From the NCBI GenBank assembly GCA_000310025.1, contig FN649731.1, positions 2,178,807-2,216,055 of the forward strand: a stretch of 37,249 bases of DNA, read 5' to 3'. Position numbers and translations under genes: made by a program. Below the pieces are notes generated by a model. It searched no databases. It worked only from the letters and a program-made list of their open reading frames with translations, and was not told the origin of the DNA. Numbering within the stretch: position 1 is the stretch's first letter; each line of letters begins with the position of its first letter. The stretch comes from Ectocarpus siliculosus (Eukaryota > Sar > Phaeophyceae > Ectocarpales > Ectocarpaceae). Positions 26,474 through 31,292 of the stretch are shown here, one piece after another.

Positions 26474-27235
26474 TAAGTTAAAAATTTTTCGCGCATGTGG
26501 GGTCCTTTCTCCCTTTTGAGACGTTTGTACGCATACAATTTCTCCCCCCCCCCCCCCAAGAAACAAGGGCGCGCGGGGGGAGTGCTGATGTTCTGCTGCT
26601 TGCCTTGTGTCATTTGTGACCTTTCGACAACGCGTCTCTTTCCAGATGGACAACGCACAAACACGACATACAGATTGTTCTCGAAAAAGCAAGAAAGGCA
26701 CGCTGAAGCGTCATCGCCGCTGCCCGACTCGTACCAGAAGGGACTCACGGGTAACAAACGCCTCGGATCCTTGGGCAAACCCCCTCGCGCAAAACACGAA
26801 ACGCTATCGTCAAAACCTCGCGCACCTTTGACAAAACACGCAGAGCGGCACCCGCCCTTCTTGCCAATCAATCCTCTCGCGACGACGACTCACGAGAGCA
26901 ACGAAAGGAGTGCTCTCTACGGTGTTGCAATTGTTTGGACCGACGCTTGACACACGAAACGTAATCAATCGGGTGTTGCCATTGTACCTAATGACACACG
27001 GAAACAACACCTGGTGCTGCTATTGTACCGCACGCTTTGACGCACAAAAACAAAAGTCTGGTGTTGCTATCGTACCGCACGCGTTGACACACGAAACTTC
27101 GCCACCGCCGCAACTCAAGTCGCGCACACACACCTGGGGCACACAGCTACCCCCCTGACCGTGGGGTGCTCTTCCACTTGGAACACCCCGGAGGACAGGT
27201 CTTGGCAGCAAACGGTGCAGAGGAAATCATCGCTC
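1633..27235 (-). CDS. ATRX: ATRX-family SNF2 chromatin remodeller (ADD + ATPase lobe 1), spliced, partial at both ends
   Basis: This is a nuclear, ATP-driven chromatin remodeller. In animals and plants, ATRX proteins read histone H3 through the ADD domain and help deposit H3.3 in heterochromatin; that role is family knowledge. Twenty-three exons join in phase and total 7,162 coding bases (about 2,387 residues). In order they give an ADD domain (residues 1-152), a helical region (153-700), disordered acidic/Ser/Gly-rich regions with a UBA-like segment (700-1878), and SNF2 ATPase lobe 1 (about 1920-2320). Visible signatures are [11 protein letters not shown] (motif I), [12 protein letters not shown] (Ia), [18 protein letters not shown] (II), [14 protein letters not shown] (III), GFVQRKD and LLWTHPL. 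The last three and the CMGLGKT form separate ATRX from most other SNF2 proteins. The 5' exons (upstream of 27235) and helicase lobe 2 (beyond the left edge) are missing. Exon limits are my reading without transcript data. Confidence 0.88.
2271..2331. repeat. CTG/CTGCTGTTG microsatellite in intron
   Basis: This run of CTG-type triplets with some TTG and TAC interruptions lies just downstream of the donor of exon v on the minus strand, so it is transcribed as intronic CAG repeats. Confidence 0.85.
2359..2537 (-). CDS. ATRX: ATRX exon v: end of lobe 1
   Basis: It encodes [40 protein letters not shown], and [20 protein letters not shown] (last codon split). [12 protein letters not shown] matches the ATRX segment C-terminal to motif III. 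The acceptor is ctcttcggcag|AGG and the donor GCGAG|GTATAT. Confidence 0.92.
3108..3311 (-). CDS. ATRX: ATRX exon u: motif III
   Basis: It encodes [40 protein letters not shown], and [27 protein letters not shown] is SNF2 motif III; the following VDF...LG....F...F..PI..G is characteristic of ATRX. The acceptor is tcttctgtgcag|GTC and the donor GTCAAG|GTGCGC, phase 0. Confidence 0.94.
4183..4393 (-). CDS. ATRX: ATRX exon t: motif II (DEAH box)
   Basis: It encodes [34 protein letters not shown], and [20 protein letters not shown] then Q. DEAH is the Walker B motif; as I recall animal ATRX carries DEGH here. The acceptor is cacgcag|C and the donor GCGCAG|GTACGC. It joins the exon before (split Ser) and after (phase 0) cleanly. 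Confidence 0.93.
5108..5154 (-). CDS. ATRX: ATRX micro-exon s (47 bp)
   Basis: It encodes [15 protein letters not shown] plus two bases of the next codon. It falls where animal ATRX reads W...KLEV between motifs Ia and II. The acceptor is gggtctgcag|TGG and the donor GACAG|GTGAGA. The split codon AG|C gives Ser with the next exon. Confidence 0.82.
5400..5726 (-). CDS. ATRX: ATRX exon r: motif Ia with a Ser-Gly repeat insertion
   Basis: It starts [20 protein letters not shown]. About 60 residues of Glu/Ser/Gly repeat and a Ser/Lys/Arg patch follow, then [20 protein letters not shown], which is motif Ia. In typical family members the two parts are separated by only a handful of residues, so the SG tract (hexanucleotide repeat at about 5573-5651) is an insertion in a surface loop of lobe 1. 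The acceptor is gagcgcag|GCT and the donor AAG|GTCAGA. Confidence 0.88.
5573..5651. repeat. In-frame hexanucleotide repeat inside ATRX exon r
   Basis: CAGACC/CAGATC-type hexamers are repeated about 13 times. On the minus strand they encode alternating Ser-Gly and Ser-Glu. The unit length keeps the frame, so copy-number change alters loop length without a frameshift. Confidence 0.9.
5938..6066 (-). CDS. ATRX: ATRX exon q: Walker A (motif I)
   Basis: It encodes [20 protein letters not shown], then [22 protein letters not shown] is the Walker A loop that binds ATP, and the AHCM before it is typical of ATRX/ARIP4-type SNF2 proteins. The acceptor is gctccag|GTG and the donor CTGCAG|GTACGT. Confidence 0.93.
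6660..6812. repeat. Intronic minisatellite, about 61-bp unit, 2.5 copies
   Basis: Units start with tccaaaacaa at 6660, 6721 and 6785 and share cagaacagggggagacac and ttccgaaaaaaca blocks. It lies in the intron between ATRX exons p and q. Confidence 0.88.
6985..7134 (-). CDS. ATRX: ATRX exon p: entry to the SNF2 ATPase lobe
   Basis: It encodes [20 protein letters not shown], then [13 protein letters not shown], then [17 protein letters not shown]. The end corresponds to the segment before motif Q/I where other ATRX proteins read ..LKPHQ, continued by VEGVQFMYD in the next exon. The acceptor is tttgttcag|TCT and the donor CACCAG|GTGGGG. The first few residues depend on this acceptor. Confidence 0.84.
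8361..8608. repeat. Long inverted repeat (foldback) with coding-like arms
   Basis: The arms 8361-8451 and 8518-8608 are inverted copies with 13 differences over 91 bp by my count. The 66-bp centre is itself partly complementary. Each arm, read outward from the centre (minus strand for the left arm, plus for the right), encodes a peptide like [20 protein letters not shown], with several differences at third codon positions. It lies in the 1.8-kb intron between ATRX exons o and p. No family was recognised. Confidence 0.85.
8961..9002 (-). CDS. ATRX: ATRX micro-exon o (14 codons)
   Basis: It encodes [14 protein letters not shown], a basic/acidic helix matching the charged REREREKLR stretch just before the helicase in animal ATRX. 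A T-rich tract ends in the acceptor (ctgttcatcaag|GTT) and the donor is AAG|GTAAGC. It is far too short for normal ORF calling, and both borders are phase 0. Confidence 0.78.
9205..9570. repeat. Short dispersed direct repeats in an ATRX intron
   Basis: A block tatcgtacgaaaaa...tttcttgtgg occurs at about 9205-9242 and 9304-9342. A second block gggagacggtagttgcc occurs at about 9272 and 9544. They suggest one or two partial duplications of an intronic element. Confidence 0.7.
9891..12320 (-). CDS. ATRX: ATRX exon n: 810-codon low-complexity acidic/serine-rich exon
   Basis: It opens [20 protein letters not shown] and contains [20 protein letters not shown], then about 130 residues later [20 protein letters not shown]. 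The two Cys pairs could bind zinc. The rest is disordered: Gly/Ser/Asp-rich, a run of about 17 Glu (TCC microsatellite at 10957-10997), and basic nuclear-localisation-like [19 protein letters not shown]. It ends [15 protein letters not shown]. The acceptor is cgcttcag|GAG and the donor GTCGCG|GTACAT; GAG|GTACAG slightly upstream is an alternative donor. Animal ATRX also has a long disordered region here. Confidence 0.82.
12728..13843 (-). CDS. ATRX: ATRX exon m: disordered region ending in a UBA-like segment
   Basis: The 372 codons start [20 protein letters not shown]. They pass a basic Pro/Arg/Lys/Gly stretch ([16 protein letters not shown]-hook-like in character), Gly/Lys-rich and poly-Asp segments, then end with [20 protein letters not shown] and [20 protein letters not shown]. 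That last part has the MGM...AL..L...GGD...A...L pattern of UBA domains. The acceptor is ctcacag|GAT and the donor GCAAAG|GTGCGG, phase 0. The long plus-strand ORFs opposite are shadows of its GC-rich codons. Confidence 0.82.
14481..14552 (-). CDS. ATRX: ATRX exon l: 24-codon exon
   Basis: It encodes [20 protein letters not shown] then ISAE. The acceptor is tggtgcag|GTC and the donor GCTGAG|GTGAGG, phase 0 on both sides. It fits between AGIG and DATRILE to give a continuous helical stretch. A long GA microsatellite lies just upstream in the intron. Confidence 0.66.
14633..14738. repeat. GA/AG microsatellite, about 105 bp
   Basis: This is a nearly pure GA dinucleotide run with GGA and TGA interruptions, in the intron upstream (in transcription) of ATRX exon l. 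Opposite-strand Ser/Leu ORFs across it are artefacts. Confidence 0.95.
15250..15392 (-). CDS. ATRX: ATRX exon k: helical segment
   Basis: It encodes [20 protein letters not shown] and [20 protein letters not shown]. The donor GGG|GTGAGT is consensus. Two acceptors fit the phase, tacag|GG (15392) and gactcag|CT (15380), so the first four residues are uncertain. Another open frame at about 15480-15590 was considered but cannot be joined in phase. Confidence 0.68.
15977..16086 (-). CDS. ATRX: ATRX exon j: helical segment
   Basis: It encodes [20 protein letters not shown] followed by [17 protein letters not shown] long T-run precedes the acceptor (tttttgcgccag|A) and the donor is GGCCT|GTGAGT. 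The charged heptad-like spacing suggests a helix or short coiled coil. Confidence 0.72.
16712..16863 (-). CDS. ATRX: ATRX exon i: amphipathic helices
   Basis: The chosen frame reads [20 protein letters not shown] then [19 protein letters not shown] prefer it to another open frame here because of its third-position G/C bias and because its phase 0 start (ctcttag|ACC) continues directly from the previous exon. The donor ACAAG|GTATGT is near-consensus and leaves two bases, completed as Arg by the next exon. Confidence 0.68.
17397..17661 (-). CDS. ATRX: ATRX exon h: helical segment with Gly/Ala-rich loop
   Basis: It encodes [20 protein letters not shown] and DRALENG, then a Gly/Ala loop, then [20 protein letters not shown] and [12 protein letters not shown]. 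The acceptor is ataccag|G and the donor GTTCAG|GTGGGG (phase 0). No named domain was recognised. Confidence 0.74.
18035..18173 (-). CDS. ATRX: ATRX exon g: acidic segment and helix
   Basis: It starts with Ala/Gly, then [20 protein letters not shown], then [15 protein letters not shown]. The acceptor is gtcttttgcctacaag|GG and the donor TACCT|GTGAGT, a strong site. The split Leu codon CT|G joins to the exon at 17661. The acidic run is typical of the loops between structured parts of large remodellers. Confidence 0.72.
19093..19250 (-). CDS. ATRX: ATRX exon f: helical segment, 3' end uncertain
   Basis: It encodes [20 protein letters not shown] and on to [20 protein letters not shown]. The acceptor is ctcgctcag|T. 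The next exon needs one left-over base. The only donor fitting this well is the non-canonical GAAG|GCAAGAGG, which would make a GC-AG intron. Other possible donors are ATG|GTGTGC (19073, wrong phase) or a weak G|GTCACG. An unseen small exon could also fix the phase. Confidence 0.68.
19768..19876 (-). repeat. Dispersed 135-bp element, copy 1 (inverted)
   Basis: Its reverse complement shares with copies 2 and 3 the blocks cctcacggggtc, tcatggc, ttcaaccgc, cttttcgttggtcagcc and gcgcagtcgatgc (with substitutions). It lies in the intron after ATRX exon e. Confidence 0.8.
20064..20161 (-). CDS. ATRX: ATRX exon e: short helical charged segment
   Basis: It encodes [20 protein letters not shown] followed by [12 protein letters not shown]. 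The acceptor is ccttcttcag|GAC (phase 0) and the donor GTCAG|GTACAA (phase 2). The split codon AG|T joins cleanly to the next exon at 19250. Repeat copies lie in both flanking introns. Confidence 0.72.
20577..20730 (+). repeat. Dispersed 135-bp element, copy 2
   Basis: It shares with copy 3 the blocks tagcctccccc, ccccctcacgggg, ccagttcatggca, ttcattggtcagccgg and tagcgcggtcgatgc, and ends before an A-rich/CA tract. It lies in the intron between ATRX exons d and e. Confidence 0.88.
20953..21089 (+). repeat. Dispersed 135-bp element, copy 3
   Basis: It is a direct copy of the element at 20577 with about 220 bp between them, and is also followed by caataaaaaacac and a CA microsatellite. No obvious terminal inverted repeats were seen. 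Confidence 0.88.
21092..21176. repeat. CA microsatellite next to ATRX exon d donor
   Basis: A (CA)n run broken by GGAGCGC units ends nine bases before exon d (21185), so the pre-mRNA has GU repeats right after that donor. Confidence 0.9.
21185..21679 (-). CDS. ATRX: ATRX exon d: helices flanking a Gly/Ala/Ser-rich insert
   Basis: The 165 codons start [20 protein letters not shown], pass a long Gly/Ser/Ala-rich disordered stretch, and end [20 protein letters not shown] then GQM. Both ends look helical. The acceptor is tttccccag|GCC and the donor ATG|GTGAGT, phase 0 on both sides. Seven to ten GCC-type codon runs make the centre prone to length change. No named domain was recognised; placement in the gene rests on strand, phase and position. 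Confidence 0.75.
22327..22444 (-). CDS. ATRX: ATRX exon c: second half of ADD PHD finger
   Basis: It continues the finger with [11 protein letters not shown], then [16 protein letters not shown]. Joined to the previous exon the ligands read CxxC-CxxxxC-CxxC-CxxC, with the small helix seen in ATRX and DNMT3 ADD domains between the last two pairs. The split Arg codon (AG|G) restores CGRAFC. The acceptor is gtcctcag|G and the donor CTACAG|GTGAAA, phase 0. Confidence 0.87.
22895..23131 (-). CDS. ATRX: ATRX exon b: ADD linker and first half of PHD finger
   Basis: It begins [13 protein letters not shown], runs through an acidic Asp/Gly/Ser linker with four Thr-Val-Ser-Glu repeats, and ends [20 protein letters not shown] then CG. 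The CxxC...CxxxxC cysteines are the first ligands of the ADD PHD-type finger. The acceptor is ttgcgtag|A and the donor GGGAG|GTGTGC. The repeats come from a 12-bp minisatellite (about 22976-23023), so linker length may vary between strains. The intron after it is 450 bp. Confidence 0.85.
22976..23023. repeat. In-frame 12-bp minisatellite in the ADD linker
   Basis: Four copies of ctgacagtctcg (plus strand) encode Ser-Glu-Thr-Val on the minus strand inside ATRX exon b. Confidence 0.93.
23230..23390. repeat. Poly-G/poly-C dispersed repeat, left copy, cut by gap
   Basis: A poly-G run is followed by ttaaactaaaaaattctcgc, gcatgtag, ttttgagacgcttgtacgca, a poly-C run, and gtgctgaagttctgctgctt. It matches the copy at 26443 throughout and ends where the N run starts, so the repeat probably caused the gap. 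Confidence 0.9.
23391..23490. other. Assembly gap (100 N)
   Basis: There are exactly 100 unknown bases, a size commonly used as a placeholder, so the true distance is not known. Confidence 0.99.
23500..23703 (-). CDS. Possible last exon of a minus-strand gene, unidentified
   Basis: The frame reads [20 protein letters not shown] and then [20 protein letters not shown], ending with TGA at 23500-23502. Third positions favour G/C, as in the ATRX exons. A possible acceptor is catcacag|CAG (phase 0), which would fit directly after the transporter-like exon at 25873-26427. The basic KKKKTARKR near the end could be a localisation signal. No family was recognised and the stop lies 10 bases from the gap. 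Confidence 0.35.
   Translation of the reverse strand, partial: QHTSLDSALRMATDAQNTQRWEGTSAPVINHDKSADRWRLELNYTPKKKKTARKRSAWYTAREEAEA
24391..24697. repeat. Foldback element with imperfect inverted arms
   Basis: The left arm (about 24391-24500) and right arm (about 24588-24697) are inverted copies. Shared blocks include ccacttcgagcgtgtgctcc, att, cgtgacagt and gcatgg/acatgg. Outside the arms weaker similarity (T-run plus cgg) may extend the element. Confidence 0.75.
25873..26427 (-). CDS. Orphan exon: C-terminal part of a polytopic transporter, MFS-like
   Basis: The 185 codons have strong third-position G/C on this strand. Hydrophobic helices lie at about residues 1-18 ([15 protein letters not shown]), 79-101 ([20 protein letters not shown]) and 112-133 ([20 protein letters not shown]). 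The pair [17 protein letters not shown] then [11 protein letters not shown] resembles the last two helices of DHA2-type drug:proton antiporters of the major facilitator superfamily; this is an inference. The acceptor is cttacgacag|GTT and a donor is GGGGAG|GTGTGG; reading through instead gives a stop near 25804. The N-terminal ten or so helices are absent: only about 700 bp separate it from the ATRX exon at 27134. The overlapping plus-strand ORF is taken as a shadow. Confidence 0.5.
26443..26618. repeat. Poly-G/poly-C dispersed repeat, right copy
   Basis: It has the same organisation as the copy at 23230: a poly-G run, tttaagttaaaaatttttcg, ttttgagacgtttgtacgca, a poly-C run, gttctgctgcttgccttgtg. 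Read on the minus strand, both copies keep an open frame containing LYAYKRLKR, with differences such as GPHMREKF versus VPYMRENF. Confidence 0.9.
26921..27099. repeat. Minisatellite, about 45-bp unit, four copies
   Basis: Units start ggtgttgc or ggtgctgc at 26921, 26972, 27013 and 27060, each with a ttgtacc-like block and a tgacacacgaaac-like end. It lies in the ATRX intron 35 bases before (in plus coordinates) exon a. Confidence 0.85.
27134..27235 (-). CDS. ATRX: ATRX exon a: GATA-like zinc finger of the ADD domain
   Basis: The exon encodes [13 protein letters not shown]...VAVCPRC. CTVC and CPRC are 22 residues apart, the spacing of the N-terminal GATA-like finger in human ATRX, and an HP pair falls at the matching place. 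The acceptor is ..acacag|G and the donor is CCCCAG|GTGTGTG. It ends two bases into an Arg codon that is completed exactly by the exon at 23131, giving [11 protein letters not shown]. It starts with the last base of a codon, so at least one more coding exon lies upstream (higher coordinates). Confidence 0.8.
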
Positions 27236-28706
27236 CTGTGTGTTCCACGACGATATGCACCGAAAGCACGCCAGCGGAGAGGGTAGTGGGGGGACGGGGG
27301 GGAAGGGGAACGGGCACTTAAACTACTGCTGAGCGTTGAAGAAAAAATCAATGAGAAAAAAACATGGTGATATGAAAAGGGTTCGGATTTGTAAGGATTT
27401 GTGTTTCTGGCTTGAAGAGGGGTACGCATGAGTCGAATTGCGTACGGACATCTAGACATGATGCGCGTCGTCTTTGTAAATCTTTCTGTCTTGGGGTCAG
27501 GATGGCTAGGCCTGCCGCTAGATGCCGCCTCTGTTGCTGGTGTGTGGGAAAGCCTGAGAAGGGAAAGGGTTGGCGAGACAACCCCGCAGGGAGGAATCAA
27601 CCTGTATTAATTGAACCCGAGCGTCAACTACAATACACCATGTGCCAGAGGCAGCTAGAACGAGAGACTGGACAATCTGTGGCGTTGCATCTAGCGCCAA
27701 AAAACGGGTGTGGACGCATGGACTGCGCGGTGCTGCTTCCGCATCGCCCCGTTCATGGCCACGCCGCTGCGCGCCAAGTCTGGGCTCCTTTCGCGAAGTC
27801 CGAAATTAAACGTGACCTTTCGCCGCTCGACTACCAGGTGGTCAGTACAGAGAACGTGTTGAATGCTCACGGTTTGCCAACTGGCATCGTATGCCCGCGG
27901 TTCTAAGCATATCCAACTGATGAAGAAGGTCAATGGAAGTGCATGTACTGTGTGAGGTGAGGTGAGGTGAGTGAGGTGAAGCACAACCAACCAGCAAGTT
28001 ATCAACGAGAGGTGTGAGGGGGGTGGCGGAGATAGGGTGTATCTCCGTTTTCTGCGTTGGTTGAGATGTAGACTGCAGATACTGCACACCCTCAGCGCCT
28101 CCGATGCAATTAGGCAGCGCTGAATTTCAACGCTTGCGACAACTGGGATTTTGCGTTTGTTGTCCATCCCAGCAGTTTCTATCTACCCCGCGGCCTTGTC
28201 TCTCGAACTGAGTAGCGCTTCGATCAGGAAGAGTTTCGCCGTCCTTCCCTCAAGCGTATTGACGAACAAGTGCACTCAATCACCGTACTTTATAGTTCTC
28301 AACGTTGTTCCCAGTTTTCTCCTACTTATAGCATAGTTAAAGAAATGTAGCTGGATTTTGTATCAAGGCCGCGGAGCACCTTGCCAACAACACCCACTAC
28401 GAGAATCGCCTCCAAACGGACATTCCCACGCACAACATGGTTAGACTCGTCCACGACCCAAGTCCTCGAACGCGCGCGTCAGATCATATTCCTCACGCGA
28501 ACCGGCACAAGTAGGGGCACACGACAGTAACCAGCGGCTTGCCAAACGGTCGCACACACGACAACGAAGCAGCATTTCTCTTCCCAGATTCACCCCTCAT
28601 TCCCGCACATCACAGCTGGTGTTGGTTTGCAACTCCTTGTGTATGTCAAACTACTGTTGTGTGTCCGGCCGGCTTCCCCATTTGCCATCATCATTATAGA
28701 TCGGAC
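27236..28706. other. Stretch upstream of ATRX exon a without a certain gene
   Basis: It should contain part of the ATRX 5' intron. A 164-codon plus-strand ORF (27412-27906) and an overlapping minus-strand frame (ending 27691) both have mildly coding-like codons; I cannot choose between them and call neither. A short GTGAG repeat lies at 27955-27980. No start codon or promoter for ATRX was identified. Confidence 0.4.
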
Positions 28707-28925
28707 ATGACGATGCCCGCGGCAACTTTTGATGTTCTTGATGGTGTTGCCGCCACAGGCCCCGAGTGGCTGCTTTGCTGCCTGTCATGTTTACGGCAGG
28801 ATACTCCAGACAAAGCATACCACACAGGCTGTAACTCTGTCGACTGCCCGTTCGCGAGAAAAAAAGGCTGGACCGACCTGCACGACAACCTGTGCCGCGC
28901 GCGGTACAGCAGAGTACACAAGTAG
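28707..28925 (+). CDS. Small cysteine-containing protein or terminal exon, unidentified
   Basis: The 72 codons begin MTMPAATFDVLDGVAATGPE. They contain WLLCCLSCLRQDTPDKAYHT, CNSVDCPFARKKGWTDLHDN and LCRARYSRVHK before TAG. Cysteines at CLSC, CNSVDC and NLC could form one zinc site. The frame is open further upstream to 28539, but a T-rich stretch ending in attatag at 28699 looks like an acceptor, so this may be a last exon. Third positions favour G/C. No family was recognised. Confidence 0.38.
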   Translation: MTMPAATFDVLDGVAATGPEWLLCCLSCLRQDTPDKAYHTGCNSVDCPFARKKGWTDLHDNLCRARYSRVHK

Positions 28926-29217
28926 GATGGTGTGACTTTCCCGACTACCACGGTGTGTAGGTCGTACATTGTTTTTTTTTAACATCGCAGTCTCTTTCGG
29001 TTGGTGTGCATACATCTCTTCGACTGAGAGACCTCAGAGTCACAACAACGACTACCAACCAACGCACCCTAGACAAGCACCACCCGTAGAGGTGGTGTGT
29101 ATGTACATCACACGCAGGCCGCGTTCAGAGGCCCACAACTCTCAACGATTATCCCGTGGTCCGCAGGCCTGCTGGGCCTGCTGTGCAAAACAGGCACGCG
29201 TAGACATACAGTCGGGG

Positions 29218-29267
29218 GCCCGATATAAGGCCGCAGTAGTCAGGCCACCTGCCCGATACAAGGTCGG
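29218..29267. repeat. Two direct copies of a 16-bp gcccgatataaggccg motif
   Basis: An exact copy lies at 29218-29233 and a variant gcccgatacaaggtcg at 29251-29266. The same motif recurs at 30206 and inverted at 30243. Confidence 0.9.
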
Positions 29268-29300
29268 TGAAATCGCCTGGCAAAGACTTGGATAGGATAA

Positions 29301-29328
29301 GGCCGAAGGCCGGCGGCGGCCTTCGGCC
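29301..29328. repeat. Perfect 12-bp stem hairpin
   Basis: ggccgaaggccg, loop gcgg, cggccttcggcc. There is no T-run after it, so a terminator role is not implied. Confidence 0.95.
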
Positions 29329-30115
29329 ACTACATCAGGCACTCCCTATAGAAGGCCGGTTATGCCCCCCCACCTTCCCCCAATACAGCCTGTCTCGGTA
29401 GAAGCGACGCTGGTTCCGACAGAGGAAATACGGAGGCCACGACCTTTCTGCAGAGGGCTGAGATGGCGACGGCCGCAGCGCATGCCGCACTGCTGTCTCC
29501 GCGACAGGCGGACTTGAGAGAATCTCTTTAGACGTGATGAGCGCGTGGGAGGACTAATGGTAGAGTTTGCTGTGTCGGAGGTTGTCTCGTTTTTTTCCAG
29601 GAGCCTTTGTAAGGATTGGGCAGCCCGTGCCGTTACATGTATGTGACGTTTCAGTCGTTTCTCGCAAGTAGTGTGGCAGGAAAGCATGGTTCTGCTGTGT
29701 GCTGGTCATTCGCCTCCCCGTTTTTGAGGGGAGCCGTATTATGGGGCGGAGGTACGAACTACCGCGTGCGGGCTTGAGCCATTGAATGGGTTTCGCGCTT
29801 GATCTGTTCGCCCTACATCGGGTGTTCGCCTAGTAGGTTACATCAAGGCGGACAGAGGCTTGTATCCTTTAAGTTTTCTAAGAAACGGGGGGATCGGCCG
29901 GATTGTCTGTCCTCTACTCTTAGACTACACGGTATCAGGTTTGTTCACCGGGATTATAATATCTTGCTGCTTGGACATGCACCTGAGAGACGAGAAAAGG
30001 TTGGATGGGAAGCATGAAATGAACGTAATATTGTAGTATAGCGCCGATTCAATCTTACGTACAGCACAGGGGCCCTTCGCATGGCCTACAAGCAGTCGGC
30101 AGGTAAATCTTCAGT

Positions 30116-30175
30116 AAGGCTGGTACCGGCCCTACTGAGGAAATATAATTCCTCAATGAGGCCGGTACCGGCCTT
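30116..30175. repeat. 27-bp imperfect inverted repeat around atataa
   Basis: The arms 30116-30142 and 30149-30175 pair through aaggc.ggtaccggcc and tgaggaa, with a few mismatches. Each arm itself contains the palindrome ggtacc in a longer symmetric context. Confidence 0.9.
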
Positions 30176-30205
30176 TTACAGGGCCGATGCTATATAAGGC
30201 CGGGT

Positions 30206-30258
30206 GCCCGATATAAGGCCGTTCTAATCTCGTGGCACAATGCGGCCTTATATCGGGC
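30206..30258. repeat. Perfect 16-bp inverted repeat of the gcccgatataaggccg motif
   Basis: The copy at 30206-30221 pairs exactly with cggccttatatcgggc at 30243-30258, with a 21-bp spacer. A degenerate tatataaggccggg copy directly precedes it at 30191. Confidence 0.95.
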
Positions 30259-31292
30259 CTCCTACGCTGCTGTAAGCATCATTCCCCGTGTGTTTGTCAC
30301 AGCGCAAGTGTGTACACATGAGAGGATGTACATAGACTCACCAGCCGAAAATTAATGTACAGTTTGCGCCCTCCACGTTACAAACCAATGTGCTTGTCTT
30401 ATCAGGTACTATCATAGTAACGCGTGTGTTGCATGTACTACAACATGCATCTACAGCAGTAGATACTGCTGTCGCTGGCGGTTATTGTACTGCGACTGAG
30501 ACTGGCCGTTGCCTTCGCCGTCATGCTTGCTGGACCACGCTGCCGGGAGTTTGAAAATCAAAGTGTGCCGGGGTTGGGGCGCTCACCTTGACTCCTGCGA
30601 TGGATTCTCATCCTCCATGTCCTCGCCTGCTTTCCCAGACCCCGGGTCAGACTAGTTAAGCTCGCGGCTCCCAGGCTCAGCAGCGCCGATCACCCCCCCC
30701 TCAAAGGATCAACAACAAACACTATTTTCTATTTTCCGAGTTTGAAAATTGACCTGATAATCGAAATCCAAGAGGCCAGCCTAGCTCGACAACGAACACA
30801 GAGCCGAGGCCACCGCACATGGACCAAGCCTTTTTTGGCTAGCTATGAGAGGGCTGGACTCAAGGCCGTGCTGTGCTCTACCGCTGCACTGCCCACGCGT
30901 GCACCGAGAGGTTCCCCCACAACAAGACGGGGTTGGTCTCCTGAAAGGGACAGTGATATTTGCAAATGGCCCCTAATGCGGCGGAACAGCGGCGAAAGCC
31001 TCCAACACGAAAGTCGAAACCCGGCGTCGATCAAATAATCAGTCCGCAGAACGGATCCATGATAAACATGTTCAGCAGAGGCAGCAGCAGTGGTCAGCAG
31101 CCATGTATAACGGCTGGCAAAATGATACGATTTCCTCCCCGTATCCCCTCTCTGCGAAACGCCCGCTCCAGAGCTTTGCTTGAGCTTTTTTGGCCGCGCT
31201 TTTCCGCACACCCACGCACACCTTTTCTACCCCTGTGCATCAAGTGACCAACCCCCTCTCATCGACACCAAAGCCGCAGGACTAACATCATC

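Larger units (their letters stand above)
23132..27133 (-). other. 4-kb intron splitting the ADD domain, with gap and foreign-looking content
   Basis: The borders are exact: donor CCCCAG|GTGTGTG at 27134 and acceptor gcgtag|A at 23131. Inside are two direct copies of a poly-G/poly-C repeat (23230, 26443), 100 N (23391-23490), a coding-like last exon (23500-23703), a foldback (24391-24697), a transporter-like exon (25873-26427) and a minisatellite (26921-27099). Between 24.7 and 25.8 kb I see nothing recognisable. Confidence 0.75.
28926..31292. other. Gene-poor stretch rich in short palindromes
   Basis: It holds the repeated gcccgatataaggccg motif and hairpins described separately (29218-30258). 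A plus-strand ORF at 30960-31247 (begins MQMAPNAAEQRRKPPTRKSK) has mixed codon use and is not called. Nothing else was recognised. Confidence 0.5.

Noticed and set aside
25883-26476. 197-codon plus-strand ORF
   Set aside because: It overlaps the minus-strand exon with hydrophobic helices, better third-position bias and splice sites. The plus product is Pro/Ala-rich and ends in poly-Gly from the G run.
29301-29328. Hairpin considered as a terminator
   Set aside because: No T-run follows and no gene ends next to it.
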